Positions 22,136 through 33,905 of a DNA stretch of 64,000 nucleotides are shown here, in pieces. The stretch comes from Erinaceus europaeus. Lineage: Eukaryota > Chordata > Mammalia > Eulipotyphla > Erinaceidae. Under the pieces are notes generated by a model. The model had not been told where the DNA came from and ran no database searches. It saw only the letters and a program-made list of their open reading frames with translations. The stretch's first letter is position 1; each line of letters begins with the position of its first letter. Position numbers and translations under genes: made by a program. The stretch lies in assembly GCF_950295315.1 (NCBI RefSeq), contig NC_080166.1:104935693-104999692 (forward strand), given 5' to 3'.

Positions 22136-23540
22136 TTTGTTGCCAAAGTATTTACATCCTTTTAGTTACACAACTGTAAAATGTTGATTTCTATGTTAAC
22201 ATGCTAATTCGAATGTACACAAATAACCTTTAATGTTAATGATAAAGAATATAACAATAGAATCAACCAGCTATAGTTCAGAGAGTTCAACAGCAACAAC
22301 AACAACAAAGGTCCTGAGGAAAATTTAACATCATTAAAGTATTTATGAAATTACATGAATGAAATAGGATGGTAGTAAAAAGCAACTGCAGATACTGAGA
22401 ACAACTTTTCAAACCTATCCTTTGTGATATATCAGGTTCCTGAACATGTGACAGAAAACAAATATGTGACTTTCCATGTCTGCATTTGTCAAATCTTTTT
22501 GATGAAATTTATGTGACTTCTAAGAATAACATCAGGAGAGGAATCCATTTTGAGGAAAAATCATAGTTTTCCATCAAAAGAAGTGAAGACTGACTCATGT
22601 ATTTTTTATAGATCCTTCCACTCTTGTTAATCATTAATAACTGTGTTCTGTAAAGTAAGGATATCCTCTAACTACACCTTGCAATTTTTTTTTCTTCAGT
22701 GGGAACATGACCTCTATTTTCAAAGCATAGGTGTAAGCAAATGGTTTAATATCAACATAAAATCCATTTTTTCCCCTTCAATAATGTTACTTTGTAGAAG
22801 GAATGTTGAATTGCAGGATTGTTTTTGTCACAAGGATATATTTCCTCAAGGTAGGTATAAATACATTTCAGACTTCACCAAACCATCAGTCTGTTTCACC
22901 AGACTTAGAATCCCAATCTGACTTGATGTTCCTCTCTTTCCCTTTGTGTCCCTCACCTTCACTGCCATAGGTTACAGTCCATTGAGTTTTCATATTTAGA
23001 GGATACAAAGTGAGTAAACTAAAGTATTCTGTTACTTAATTATACATTAAAAATCTATTTTTATGCATATTTTAACCTGAATTATCTCTGTTTCAACATT
23101 TTAAGGTTTTATTTATTTATACTGATGATGATGTGTGCATTTTTTTTATATAAGTCTACCCAAAAAATATGACTTAATCCAAGTATACAAAGGATTGAGG
23201 TTTATAAGGCTAAGAATCTGGAGGTTACCTTGTGGCTCACCAGATATAAAATAGATGTACCTAAGCAAAACAAACAAAAAAAATGGTTTCAAACTAGGCC
23301 ACCACAGGAGAATATCTACAAGCGGGATGCTCCAGGAGCACTGGATTGTTCTTCCCTCTCCCTAATTATCTCTTTTTGTCACTCTTAATCTAGAGGAAAG
23401 TTGTGGGGGGGAGACTTTTGCCAGATATATAGTCATGCAAATGATAGCAAACTCAGGGTGGCAAGAAAAAGATGCTAAAGGTTTTTGTTTAACGTAGTAC
23501 TAAAGAAAAATTAAATTTCAAAGGAAACAAGAAGTTTGGT
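22136..23540. other. Sequence without recognised gene
   Basis: The 92-codon frame at 22643-22921 has no domain I recognise and AT-rich codon use like its surroundings. About 23220-23400 has SINE-like words (CTCCAGGAGCACTGGATTG) but cannot be delimited. Confidence 0.45.
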
Positions 23541-23678
23541 GGCAAAGGTAGATAGCATAATGGTTATGCAAAAAGACTCTTAAGTCTGAGGCTCCAAAAT
23601 CCCAAATTCAATCTCCCACACCACTATAAACCATAAACCAGAGCTGATCAGTGTTCTAAAAAAGAAGTTTGCAAAGTT
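23540..23678 (+). mobile_element. SINE-C copy
   Basis: GGTAGATAGCATAATGGTTATGC, GAGGCTCCAAAATCCC and CCAGAGCTGATCAGTG define it. Confidence 0.82.
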
Positions 23679-23694
23679 AACTAAGAATGAATAG

Positions 23695-24050
23695 AGGGCG
23701 TCAGGTGGTAGGGCAGTGGGTTAAGCGCTTGTGGTGCAAAGCTCAAAGACCAAAGGATCCAGGTTCAAGCCCCACATCTGCAGGGGAGTCACTTCACAAG
23801 CAGTGAAGCTGGTCTGCAGGTGTCTTTCTCTCCCCCTCTCTGTCTTCCTCTCCTCTCTCCATTTCTCTGTCCTATCCAAGAACGAATGACATTAACAACA
23901 ACAATAATAACCACAACAAGGCTACAATAACAATGGTAACAATAGGGAGTAAAAAAAAAGGCCTCCAGGAGCAGTGAATTCATGGTGCAGGCACCAAGCC
24001 CCAGCAATAACCATGGAGGCAAAAATAAAATAAAACAAACAAATAAATAA
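23695..24050 (+). mobile_element. SINE-A with 3' extension
   Basis: Head (GGCGTCAGGTGGTAGGGCAG), core, then extension from GCCTCCAGG (23961) to CCATGGAGGC (24011-24020). AAGAATGAATAG before and AAGAATGACTAG after it form a near-perfect target duplication. Minus frames here are SINE translations. Confidence 0.9.
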
Positions 24051-24091
24051 AAAAGAATGACTAGAAGCTTTATTCATATAGATAATTATAA

Positions 24092-24305
24092 TAAGGGTCA
24101 GGTGGTAGCACATGTGGTTAAGTGCACACATTTCAGTACTCAAAAACCTGGGTGCAAGCCCCAGGGTCCCCTCTTATAGGGGGAAAGCTTCACAAGCTAT
24201 GAAGCAGGCCTGCAGGTATATGTCATTCTCTGACTCTCTCCCTCCCTACTTCCCTCTTCCCTCTAAATTTCTCACTTTCCTATCAAATGAAATAAAAAAA
24301 ACCCT
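24092..24305 (+). mobile_element. SINE-B copy
   Basis: GGTCAGGTGGTAGCACATGTGGTTAAGTGCAC, GGTGCAAGCCCCAG, GAAGCAGGCCTGCAGG, a CT-rich region and an A-rich tail. Confidence 0.86.
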
Positions 24306-26144
24306 CAAATTACAAAATTATTAAAAAGAGAATTATAAATTATTGATCAAGTATAGCTTAGAGATGAATGAGAAAATACATAGATATATAACTGAAGTCA
24401 AATTAATAAAGATAAATTCTTAGTAGTCCATCCCCTCAACAAAAAAATAACCATACTCTGTGGAAATTCACAACTCAGATGGTGTGCCATGTAGTGAACC
24501 AAAACATTATTTAGTATTTCAAAAATAATTATTTATTTTTTTATTTGCTTTATTCAAAAGAAGGAAGTATTTAGTTTATTTTGCATATTATGTATTGGTA
24601 TATTTTTAAATAAAATTCAGAAACAAAGGTCTAAAATTCAATGGAGGACCTGCATTTATAAAGAATATTCTATAATGATTTTTTTTCTAGGTTTGCGTTA
24701 ATTATATAGCCTCTTTCACATATTTTATTACTATTCAAATGTTCTTAATAGAACTTGTGGAAAGGCAAAGCATGACAACCAAGACCAAAGGCAAAAGGAA
24801 AATCCATTTCCAGTAGAAGGAATAAAAGATTACAACAAGCTGGATATAGGACATTATTCAGATGACATAAATCCAGATTAGCTTTTCTTGCTTAAAGTAT
24901 TAGGTAAGGATAAAGATTAACACTTACAACATCTGAATAAAGTTGGTTTCTTTAGAACAGTATGTGGTAGTTTGAAAATAGCATATTAAGGTTTTCTATG
25001 AGAAATTTATTCTTAAATTATTGAAAATAATATTAATAAAATTTTTTGCAAAAGTAGTTACTTTCATTTTTCTTCAGAGTTTATAATATCTACTTTCTTG
25101 TGAACAGTACACAGCAAATGGATCTTCTAATTATTATTGAAACCTATTTTTATATTTAATATAAAGATGGGAAAGCTGAGGTTTTTATCCTCAATGAGTA
25201 ATAGTAAAAGAAATATGTGACCACACAGTTTCACAAAGTAATAACTGAATTTTAACAGTTAAAAAAATTATAGTTGCAATGTAGGTTCTTTTCATAGAAT
25301 TCTTAATCCATAATCTCCTGATCTTTAGAACTGTTTTTTTTTTTTCCTTTTAGCTACTGTCAATTTTGCTTAGGAATGCACACTGACCAGATTTCCAAAG
25401 TTGATTATCCTGAATTCTAATGTTAAGGTGGATCATATATCCAAACTTGTCCCAGTTACATCTGACATAGTAGGAACTTGCTAGATAGTGCTATCATTTT
25501 TTCTCCCTGTCCTGAATTTTATTGGGGTTGTTCTATACTTTACTAGTATGCATTTTTAAATGAGAAGGTATAAATCTTAGGGGGGGGGAAAGCAGGGATA
25601 TATAATTATAAAAATGTTAATGACATGACCCAGTATTCATATATGGCTTTATTAACGTTATAATTGAGAACTAGAGATAATTTTATCTCATTGTCCCATA
25701 ATGCAAAGGAAAATACTTTAGTATTTTGGTTTTATTTAACTTCTGAAGACAAGGTACCCACTTCATTAATACTGTTAAGTGTATTCTTCCACACTCACTT
25801 GTACAATTATGGTAGTAATATTAAAATATCTAATTATTAAATCAGTGATAAAAAGATGCATTGTGACTATGAACTTCATGGCTTTAAATTCTATTTTTTG
25901 AATTTGCATCTTTGCATAATTATGAGCAATCTACCACTTAAAAACATTTGTGCAGTCATCTCATCAATATAGAGAGGTATGTTGAAGGCACCAACTTCTA
26001 GAGATGTGAAATTCAACTGAAATAACAAATTCAAGGTGCTATGATATGACAATATAGTAAGTGCTTTGCTTTCAGTAGATTAATATCACCTTCACTTAGT
26101 CCAAATATTCTTTTTGACTTAATACATTATTTTAATTTATTTCC
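24306..26144. other. Long AT-rich stretch, no gene recognised
   Basis: Over 1.8 kb has no repeat head, no long frame and no RNA-like fold that I can identify. It is the largest stretch free of recent insertions in the left half of the window. Confidence 0.5.
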
Positions 26145-26355
26145 CCAGCTGCAGGGAGGAAGCTTCACTAGTGTTGAAACAGTGCTTCAAGTCTCTCCCT
26201 CTCTCTCACTCTCTCTCTTCTCTCTTTCTTTCCTTCCCCACTTCCCTCTCAATTTCTGTCTTTAAAAAAAATCATGAGAAACAATAATTGGTTCTTCTTG
26301 CAGGCATTGAGTCCCAGCAATAACCCTGCTGACAATAAATAATATGTAAATAAAT
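26145..26355 (+). mobile_element. Old SINE-B, head missing
   Basis: CCCCAGCTGCAGGGAGGAAGCTTCAC, a CTCTCTC-rich core, TCAATTTCTGTC and the 3' extension words GAGTCCCAGCAATAACCCTGC are visible. Confidence 0.72.
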
Positions 26356-27345
26356 AAAATATTTTATATTATTTTTGCATTCATAAAGCATCTGAGATTG
26401 TAACATGGGTATTTGAATATTTGTGTAGACATGGTTTTATAATGAATTAAACTTGTATGATTCTTTATATTAGACTATACAGGCATTTAAGTATATATTA
26501 AAAGTTAATTTGAAATAATAGCATCATAATCTAACATAAATAATAGAACTGTTCTTAGAAATCTTAAGTTTCTCAATATATATTTATTCTTTGTAGAAGC
26601 ACACATTCTACTATCTATACTATGGTTATGTAGGCCGGGTTACTCTGAAGCAAATGCAGAAAGACAATATGCCACCTGAATTTCTCCACTGTAGGCATTC
26701 GTGTCTCCCAGTTTCAGTGTCATGCTTATTTTATGTAATTTTTCTTTCACAATATTTTTCTTCCTTCCTACTCAAACTTCCCAATGGAAACACTTCCTGT
26801 GCTTCAGAAAATATTTTTATTTATAATTGGAAAGAATCAGAAAAAAATTACCCATTCCTACTCAAAATACGTAGGGTAAAATATGTAGATATTATTTCCA
26901 TTTGAAATCAAGGACCAATGGAAAATAACAGTAAATGTATTAGACAAATCCTTACATATACCCGGGTTTTTTAGCTTTTGACTAAAATTCACATCAGGCT
27001 TAGTCACATATACTGTTTTTATGATCTAAACATTGTGCAGAACAAAACATATCTCTATCATATTCCACATATTTATTAACAATAATAAATCATGATTTGT
27101 GGAACAAAAGTATTTCTTACACCAAAGTTATTTATGTTGTAGAGCATACCTATAAAATTTTACTTACTCAAAAGGGAAGAAACAGATTTTTTTTTCTTTA
27201 AAATAATCATAACTTGATTTAGCAACTATTACATAAATTGAAAACTTTCAATTAGGTATATGATTCAAAAAAATCAGGAAACATCACTGGGATATAGTAC
27301 ATTGTCAAATCCATTGTATTTATAATAGTACATAATTTGGAAGTT
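26356..27345. other. AT-rich sequence with one unrecognised frame
   Basis: The 83-codon frame 26654-26905 is uninterrupted but has no domain, signal peptide or exon signals that I can defend. I do not call it a gene. Confidence 0.4.
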
Positions 27346-27347
27346 TT

Positions 27348-27655
27348 TTGGTTTTTTTTTTTTTGCCTTTAGGGTTGTTGCTGGGGCTCGGTGCTTGGTG
27401 CTTGCATTACGAATCTACTGCTCCTAGAGGCCATTTTTCCCATTTTGTCGCCCTTGTTGTTGTTGTTATTGTTGTCACTGATTGATGTTGTTATTGGATA
27501 GGACAGAGAGAAATTGAGAGAAGAGGGGAGAGAGAGATGGGGAGAGACCCTTCTTCACTTGTAAGGCGACCCCCCCTGCAAGGGCTCGAATCCGGTTCCT
27601 TGTGCTTCACACCATGTGTGCTTAACCCAGTGCACTACCACCTGACCCCCAAGAT
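27348..27655 (-). mobile_element. SINE-A with 3' extension
   Basis: It reads in reverse: GCCTTTAGGGTTGTTGCTGGGG and CTACTGCTCCTAGAGG (extension), TTGTTGTTGTTATTG tail region, GATAGGACAGAGAG, and TTAACCCAGTGCACTACC (head). Confidence 0.87.
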
Positions 27656-27900
27656 TTTTTTTAACTTGAACTGGGTGGGGTGTATCCCATTAAAGTAAAG
27701 GACTCTAAAGAAGTATGGATGGAAAGGGAGTGTGTGGAAAGTGTCCTGGAGTCCTGGTGCATGGTTGCTGGAAAGGACCCAAGTTATAGGTGAAAGTTCT
27801 GTAGATACCTATCACGGAGGAGAAGAGAAACTGGACCTGTGTGCAACCAGTTGTAATGTAAACCATTAAGTCTCCCAAACAAGGATAAAAAATCTTTACT
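27656..27900 (+). mobile_element. Old L1 3' UTR remnant
   Basis: AAAGTAAAGGACTC, CCTGGAGTCCTGGTGC and GATACCTATCACGGAGG align with the old L1 3' end at 56160-56400. Confidence 0.65.
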
Positions 27901-27949
27901 GTGGAATTTCACAAAAAAATTCTATTTATTTTCATTAAAAGACACTTTC

Positions 27950-28125
27950 TGATAGCATTGCTTTATTGGGGAGCTTAGTAATATATAGTACACCAATTGA
28001 CACATCAGTACAATTTCTCATCTCCCTGTGATAGGTGCTTGCAAAACATTCTCTCCACCAATTTAGGTCCTTTTCCTCTATCATGTATCAGGATCCCAAA
28101 TCCCACTTCACGCAATCTCCTTTCC
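27950..28125 (-). mobile_element. Old L1 3' UTR fragment
   Basis: GCTTTATTGGGGAGCTTAG and AGGTCCTTTTCCTCTATCATG resemble the reversed 3' UTR at 42388-42640, with considerable divergence. Confidence 0.5.
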
Positions 28126-28284
28126 TTTTTTTTTTTTTTGTTGTTGTTGTTAGAAGCAAATACTTGAATTTGATTATATAGAACTCAGGAAATATATAGC
28201 TATCTAAAATCACAGTTTATAATCCCAAAAGAATTTATAAAGAACAAAGAACATATAATAAGACTGATTAAGGTACTGCATCAG

Positions 28285-29140
28285 AATTAAAACTATGCTG
28301 AGATACCATTTCATACCTGAGAGAATGGCTTACATCAACAAACCAGGATGACAGGAGTTGGAGAGGTTGTGGAGGAAAGGGAACTCTGCTTCATTGCTGG
28401 TGAAAATTCAAACTGGTACAGCCCTTTTGGAAAAATGTATGGAGAGTTCTTAAACAAATAAAAAATTGAAATAGAGAATGGGAAAGCTATCAGGGGAGGA
28501 GGTGGGTTATGGAGATTGGGTGGTGGGAACTGTGTGGAGTTGTACCCCTCCTACCCTATGGTTTTGTTAATTAATCCTTTCTTAAATAAAAGTCTTTTGC
28601 ATAACCATTAAAAAAATTGAAATACCTTATAATCCAGCAATACCACTCTTGGGCATTTATCCAATAGACACTCAAGCACAAATAAGAAGGAATATATGTA
28701 CCCATATGTTCGTAGCTACATTATTCACAATAGAAAAAGAGAAGAAGCAGCTTAGATGTCCATCATCAGATCACTGACTAAAGAATATATCTTCCATGGA
28801 ATATTACTCTGCAATCAAAAGGATGATATTGTGTCTTTTGGAACAAAATGGATGAAACTGGAGGTGATTATGTTTAGCAAAATAAGTAATGAGAAGAAAG
28901 ACAGCTACCAGACGGTTTCATTCATATGTGGAATCTAGAGATCTGAACTTGACAAAACCAAACAATAACAACAACAAAATCCAAACAAAATAGAAGCATG
29001 AAGATTGTTTGTAAGGCCTATAAGAACTATGGTGGTTATCTTTTGGAGGTGGGAAGGTGGGGATACAGAATTTTGCTCTTTGGTGTGGTGTGAAACTCTA
29101 CATTATTATAATCTTGTAATAAACTAATAACAAATAAAAT
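28285..29140 (+). mobile_element. Old L1 (ORF2 C-terminus and 3' UTR), interrupted
   Basis: The L1 ORF2 end is recognisable in AGATACCATTTCATACCTG, GCAATACCACTCTTGGG and GGAATATTACTCTGCAATC. A P-repeat tail splits it at 28474-28611. The coding sense is lost except for a 60-codon frame at 28756-28938 that is part of the L1. It ends near AATAACAAATAAAA. Confidence 0.85.
28474..28611 (+). mobile_element. P-repeat 3' tip inserted in an old L1
   Basis: GAGAATGGGAAAGCTATC through GGTGGTGGGAACTGTGTGG to CTTAAATAAAAG is the last ~135 bp of the P-repeat. AAAAATTGAAATA at 28461-28473 and 28612-28624 is a perfect 13-bp target duplication. This proves that the tip moves as a 5'-truncated retroposon. Confidence 0.92.
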
Positions 29141-29204
29141 TATATAAGGGTATTGCATCAGGAAAATAACTCCCCTTTAGTTTTAGCTTTAAAAACTAAA
29201 TTTC

Positions 29205-29345
29205 CTTGGTTGGGGCAGATAGCATAATGGTTATTATGCAAAAACGCTTTCAAGCCCAAGGTTTCAAAGTTCTAGATTCAATCCCTTGCAATCCCATAAA
29301 CCAGGGTTGATCAGTGCTCTGGTAAAAATAGAAAATTAAGTTAAA
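29205..29345 (+). mobile_element. SINE-C copy
   Basis: GGGGCAGATAGCATAATGG, TAGATTCAATCCC and CCAGGGTTGATCAGTGC are visible. Confidence 0.82.
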
Positions 29346-29394
29346 TTAAAAAGCTTCCTTTAGTGTCCATGTCTAAAATGTTTGTCATGTTTCG

Positions 29395-29550
29395 AGCTGG
29401 AGAGACAATATAATGGGTATGTAAAAGGTTTTCATGTCTGAGGTCTGAGGTCCCAGTTCAGTCCCCATGATCACCATAAACCAAAGTTGAGCAGTGCTCT
29501 GGTCTCTCTCTCTCTCTCTTTGTATCTTTCTCATTAAAATAAATACATAC
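29395..29550 (+). mobile_element. SINE-C copy with (CT)n tail region
   Basis: GCTGGAGAGACAATATAATGG, CCCAGTTCAGTCCCC and AGCAGTGCTCTGG are followed by (TC)n and AAAATAAATACATAC. Confidence 0.78.
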
Positions 29551-29624
29551 ACATATACATATATGCATATATATATTTATTGTTTTGTTTATTGTGTTGT
29601 GTTTAACAGTTTAAAAGATCATCA

Positions 29625-29885
29625 AGGTGGCAGCATAACCCATAAAACACACACATCACAGTACACAAGGATCAGAGTTCTATTCTCAGCTCCCCAAGTT
29701 TGTGGAGGGGGGGGTGTCATTTCCTGAGCACAAATCAGGTCTGAGGTGTCTTTTTTAACCTCTTTCTCTCTATCTCCCCTCCCTTCTCAATTTCTGTTTT
29801 GTCAATGAGGAAAAAAAATCATCACCAGAAACTGTGGATTGGTAGTGCCAGCACTGAACCCCAGCAATAACCCTAGAGGCAAAAT
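29625..29885 (+). mobile_element. Old SINE-B with 3' extension
   Basis: AAGGTGGCAGCATAACCC, GCTCCCCAAGTTTGTGG, CTGAGGTGTC and the extension (CACCAGAAACTGTGGATTGG to CAATAACCCTAGAGGC) are present but diverged. Confidence 0.72.
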
Positions 29886-30084
29886 AGTCTTGTAGCAGAA
29901 AAGTTCCTTAAAGAATGTTATGTTCAACAAAACATGACACAGAAATATAATAAGGTATAAACAATTAATTGATATCTTTACCAAGCTGTGATAATTTTAT
30001 TCCTTAATTTACATTCCTTATCTTTGAAATATCAGTGGTTTGTGATTCAGCTAGATGATAGCATTTCAATTATAACTTTGAAGA
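29886..30084. other. Unassigned AT-rich sequence
   Basis: No gene or repeat is recognised. Confidence 0.4.
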
Positions 30085-30099
30085 TATTTTATCACTTTT

Positions 30100-30342
30100 A
30101 AAAAAATTTTTTTTATATTTATTTTATTTATTCCCTTTTGTTGCCGTTGTTGTTTTATTGTTGTAGTTATTATTGTTGTTGTTGTTGTTGGATAGGACAG
30201 AGAGAAATGGAGAGAGGAGGGGAAGACAGAGAGGAGGAGAGAAAGATAGACACCTGCAGACCTGCTTCACCGCCTGTGAAGCGACTCCCCTGCAGGTGGG
30301 GAGCCGGGGTTCGAACCGGGATCCTTATGCCGGTCCTTGTGC
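30100..30342 (-). mobile_element. 5'-truncated SINE-A with 15-bp target duplication
   Basis: A near-consensus SINE-A in reverse, ending at GCCGGTCCTTGTGC, so the tRNA A-box end is missing. TATTTTATCACTTTT at 30085-30099 and 30343-30357 is a perfect duplication, showing that truncation happened at insertion. Confidence 0.94.
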
Positions 30343-30357
30343 TATTTTATCACTTTT

Positions 30358-31030
30358 TATATCTAGTGCTAAAGACACACTAGAAAAAGGGCCCTCATAA
30401 AGTTTTATTTCCCAGTGCTTCCCAGTAGTTATGAAACAGTATCAAATCTTCTTGTATCACATAACTTCTCGTGTGTGTGCATGTGTATTTCATCTAATTA
30501 ATTTTTAAACTCCAAACACCATTTATAAAGTATCTGACATGCACATAGCTAACTTAAAATTTTAGACTAACAATTAATTGTTCATCCCAGATAATTCTGT
30601 TATATAACATTTCTAAAGTTAAAATCAGCTTATTGACACTAAGTATCCAAACAAAATTTTGACACTAATCTCTCTAACTTAATTAAGAGTGTTTTAATTT
30701 GTGATCTATCTTGAATTAAGGTACATAATTTAGTTTAGAAATAAGCCAAATGTATTTTACCACGAAGATCTATCATTAAGTATCAGTCATGTGTACAAAA
30801 ACAAAATAGCCTGTTATATTTTATATATATACTACTTAAGGACACTGTTAAACATTTGAAAGGAAAATAATAAAGATATTTGGAGAATTTTATTTAAAGA
30901 ATAGCTGTTGTTTCTCTCCTGTTAAATGTTGGATTTGTTTTAGATAAGCTTTTTGATTTTGACTTATGGTATAAATACTATCTAGTTCTCTCATCCTTTA
31001 TCTGTATCAGATTAATTGGTCTAGAAATTA
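30358..31030. other. AT-rich sequence, no gene recognised
   Basis: No gene or repeat is recognised. Confidence 0.5.
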
Positions 31031-31034
31031 CCTG

Positions 31035-31205
31035 GTAGACTGGACATACAGCCTAATTATTATGTAAAAGACTGTCATACCTGAGGTCTTAAAGTCCTAG
31101 GTTCAATCCTTAGTACCACCACAAGCCAGAGTTAATCTGTCTTCCAACTTCTCTTTCTCTCTGCATTTCTTTCTTAAAAATAATTAAGTAAATAAAAAAT
31201 ACAAT
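31035..31205 (+). mobile_element. SINE-C copy
   Basis: CTGGACATACAGCCTAATTATTATG, TAGGTTCAATCC and CCAGAGTTAATCTG, then a CT-rich region and AATAATTAAGTAAATAAA tail. Confidence 0.72.
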
Positions 31206-31914
31206 ATTTTAAGAGTTTCTGGTAACCAGCATTTACATTCAGTTGTGAATATGATAAATTGCTAATTATATAGTCTTGTAACAGACACATTCCTTAAAGA
31301 TCATAATATTCAACTGAAAACTCTTCCATTTAATCCATCCTACCTTTAGTGAGCATTAATATAAAAAATATCTGATTAGGTTCTGAAGGATTGTTCTTAT
31401 TTGTTTTTTGCCTATATAGCCCTGTATTTTGTTGAATTTGATGCTTAAAAACATATCTTTAGAAATATTTTTCAAAAATAATATGCAATAATAAGTTATT
31501 TTTAAACTTTTAAATATAAAACCATGAGATAAAGACAAATACAAAAATAAAATGTGAAAATGTCAGACTCAATAAAATGTTGCTATCCTAAATTGTTCAA
31601 TATTTTACATATTTCATTGTCTTCCATTCTTAAAAAAGAAATTAACCTGATAAATTAGTACTAATTATACTGAGATGTAATAGGTGTACTTAGGGAAACA
31701 GAAAGGAATTCACTATTAGGTTAAATTAACTAAAAACTGACCTTTGCACTAGGAAACACTCATTCTAGCAGTATGACAAACACAAGGTTTGATAGCGCTT
31801 TTTCAGGACCAAGAAATATAGAGATGCTCTGCCTATAGGAAATTTATAACTCTGGGTATCACTCAATGGAACATAACATAATTTTATAGAAGACTTTATT
31901 CTTTTAAAATCATA
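31206..31914. other. AT-rich sequence, no gene recognised
   Basis: The minus frame 31356-31544 is unrecognised. No repeat head is seen. Confidence 0.5.
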
Positions 31915-31915
31915 T

Positions 31916-32252
31916 ATATTTTGACTCCATGGTTATTGCTGGGGCTCAGTGCCTGCACCATGAATCCACTGCTCCCAGAGGCCATCCCCCCCTTTTGTTG
32001 CCCTTGTTGTAGCCTTGTTGTGGTTATTGTTGTTGTTGATGTCGTTCGTTTTTGGATAGAACAGACAGAAATCAAGAGAGATAGGGAAGACAGAGAGAGG
32101 GAGAGAAAGACACCTTCAGACTTGCTTCACCGCCTGTGAAGCGACTCCCCTAAAGGTGGGGAGCCAGTGCTCAAACCAGGATCCTTACTCTGGTCCTTGT
32201 GCTTTGTACCACCTACACTTAACCCACTGCACCACCGCCCAACTCCCCCATA
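31916..32252 (-). mobile_element. SINE-A with 3' extension
   Basis: It reads in reverse: CTCCATGGTTATTGCTGGGG and AATCCACTGCTCCCAGAGG (extension), CACCGCCTGTGAAGCGAC (core), and TTAACCCACTGCACCACC (head). Confidence 0.9.
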
Positions 32253-32885
32253 ATTTTTTAAACTGTATGTTTTTAAGTGTCTGTTTTGCTTTCTGTTATT
32301 ATTTATCATATTTCCTAATTTTAACAAAAATCATTTTGTAATCTATACAGGTTTTAAAACATTTTGATGAAAAGAGGAAGGAGCATACAGTTTTTTTTCT
32401 TTTCCTTGCACATAGTAATTCCCAACAGACATATCAAATTCTGTAGACACTTTCCTACTTTGAATGTCAAATTATAATTAAAATATTTCTAATTTAGCTA
32501 GTAAACTGAGTTTATTTTTGTTAATATCACACCCCATTTACATATCACTGATTTACCACACTGCAGTGGTACAGTGTTATAAGAACTGAAATTCCTGTAT
32601 CCACATTGAATTAAATTGTCTTACACACTTTAAACATCCTACATCCATTAGTCTAACAAATATTTACTGATAAAATCAAACATTTTTGGTGTGTTGCATT
32701 AAAAACAGTAATAGAATGATTACTCCAGAAAGATTAAAGAATAGTGCTGGAAATACCAAATAGTGTTATAGACACTCTAAATCCTTTTTTTTTTTTCATA
32801 TGTACTTTTCTCCACACTTGGAACCATTCTTTTATTTTTCTTCAAGGATTCATTTATTTAATGATTTTATGTGAACTAAAAAGAT
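32253..32885. other. AT-rich sequence, no gene recognised
   Basis: The plus frame 32744-32965 has no recognised domain and runs into the next SINE. Confidence 0.45.
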
Positions 32886-32887
32886 AT

Positions 32888-32985
32888 AAAATTATTGTGG
32901 TAAGTGTGGTGCTTAGGACCAAACCCGGGATCTCAGCCATTCAAGTACAGTTTTCTAATTGCTGAAATATCTCCACAGCCACTAT
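32888..32985 (-). mobile_element. Old SINE fragment
   Basis: GTGTGGTGCTTAGGACC, AAACCCGGGATCTCAGCC and AATATCTCCACAGCC follow the reversed SINE-C order. Confidence 0.55.
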
Positions 32986-33174
32986 TATTTTTGAAGGCAA
33001 GAAAATACTAAGAAAGGACAGTGTTGTTTGCCCTTGGCATCCTAACAAGGCTCAGTCTCCTACCTGAATATATACAACTGCAAGAGTTGCAATAAGATGT
33101 GGAAAAAAACACATTTTTCTTCTGAAGGTTTGCAAATAGCATTTGTTTACACTTATGATATATTTCTATTTTTA

Positions 33175-33295
33175 ATAAACATTTTTATTGAGAGAAAGAA
33201 CCAAAGCATCATTCTGGTATATGGAAACCAAGGATTAAAGTCAGGAATTCATTCCAACACTCTGGCCAACATACCCCCCTTCCTGGTTCTCAAGG
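33175..33295 (-). mobile_element. Old SINE fragment
   Basis: GAGAGAAAGAACCAAAGCATC and CCAACACTCTGGCCAACATACC are reversed SINE-type words. The frame 33097-33306 crosses it. Confidence 0.45.
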
Positions 33296-33904
33296 AAATA
33301 TTCTGAATATGATTACTCTTATTGAATCAATGAGAAGTAGTTTTTGCCATTGGTGTATAAGTTCTAAAATAATGTTGTCAATTTTCAGAATACTAAGAAT
33401 TTTATTTTTAATAGGTAAGACATGATATTTAACATAGAGCTTTCCTGGAAATGTATTTTAATACTTAAATATTTTCAGCTATAATGAGCATGGGCTTTAT
33501 ACCCTTTTCTGTAACAATAAATACAGTTTTATTGAGCTATTTATAATAAATGTTTATTTTTTCACTTTTTATACTTAAGAAAACTATAAACTGTTATAAA
33601 TGAACATATTCAGTATAAGAGGTAAAATGTATAGGTAGAAAACTTGCCTTAAATGACCTCTTTCATTTCCTTCCTGCTGAATGATGTCTTACATAAGAGT
33701 TTAGAATTTCTGCAAATCAACAGTGATTGCATGGACATGGGTCTGGAACATCCTCAGAGGTGGAAAGTTGAATTTCATGCCTAAAAAATATAAATAAATT
33801 TCCCTGGATTTATATCAAACAACTCCATAAAATAAACATCATTTCATGAAATACCTTGTCAAATGTGCTGAACATATCTATTGGGCTATTTTAAAATACC
33901 ATCT
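33296..33904. other. AT-rich sequence, no gene recognised
   Basis: No gene or repeat is recognised. Confidence 0.5.
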
Positions 33905-33905
33905 C

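Noticed and set aside
26654..26905. 83-codon frame as a host gene exon
   Set aside because: No recognisable domain, no flanking exon partner, AT-rich codon use equal to its surroundings.
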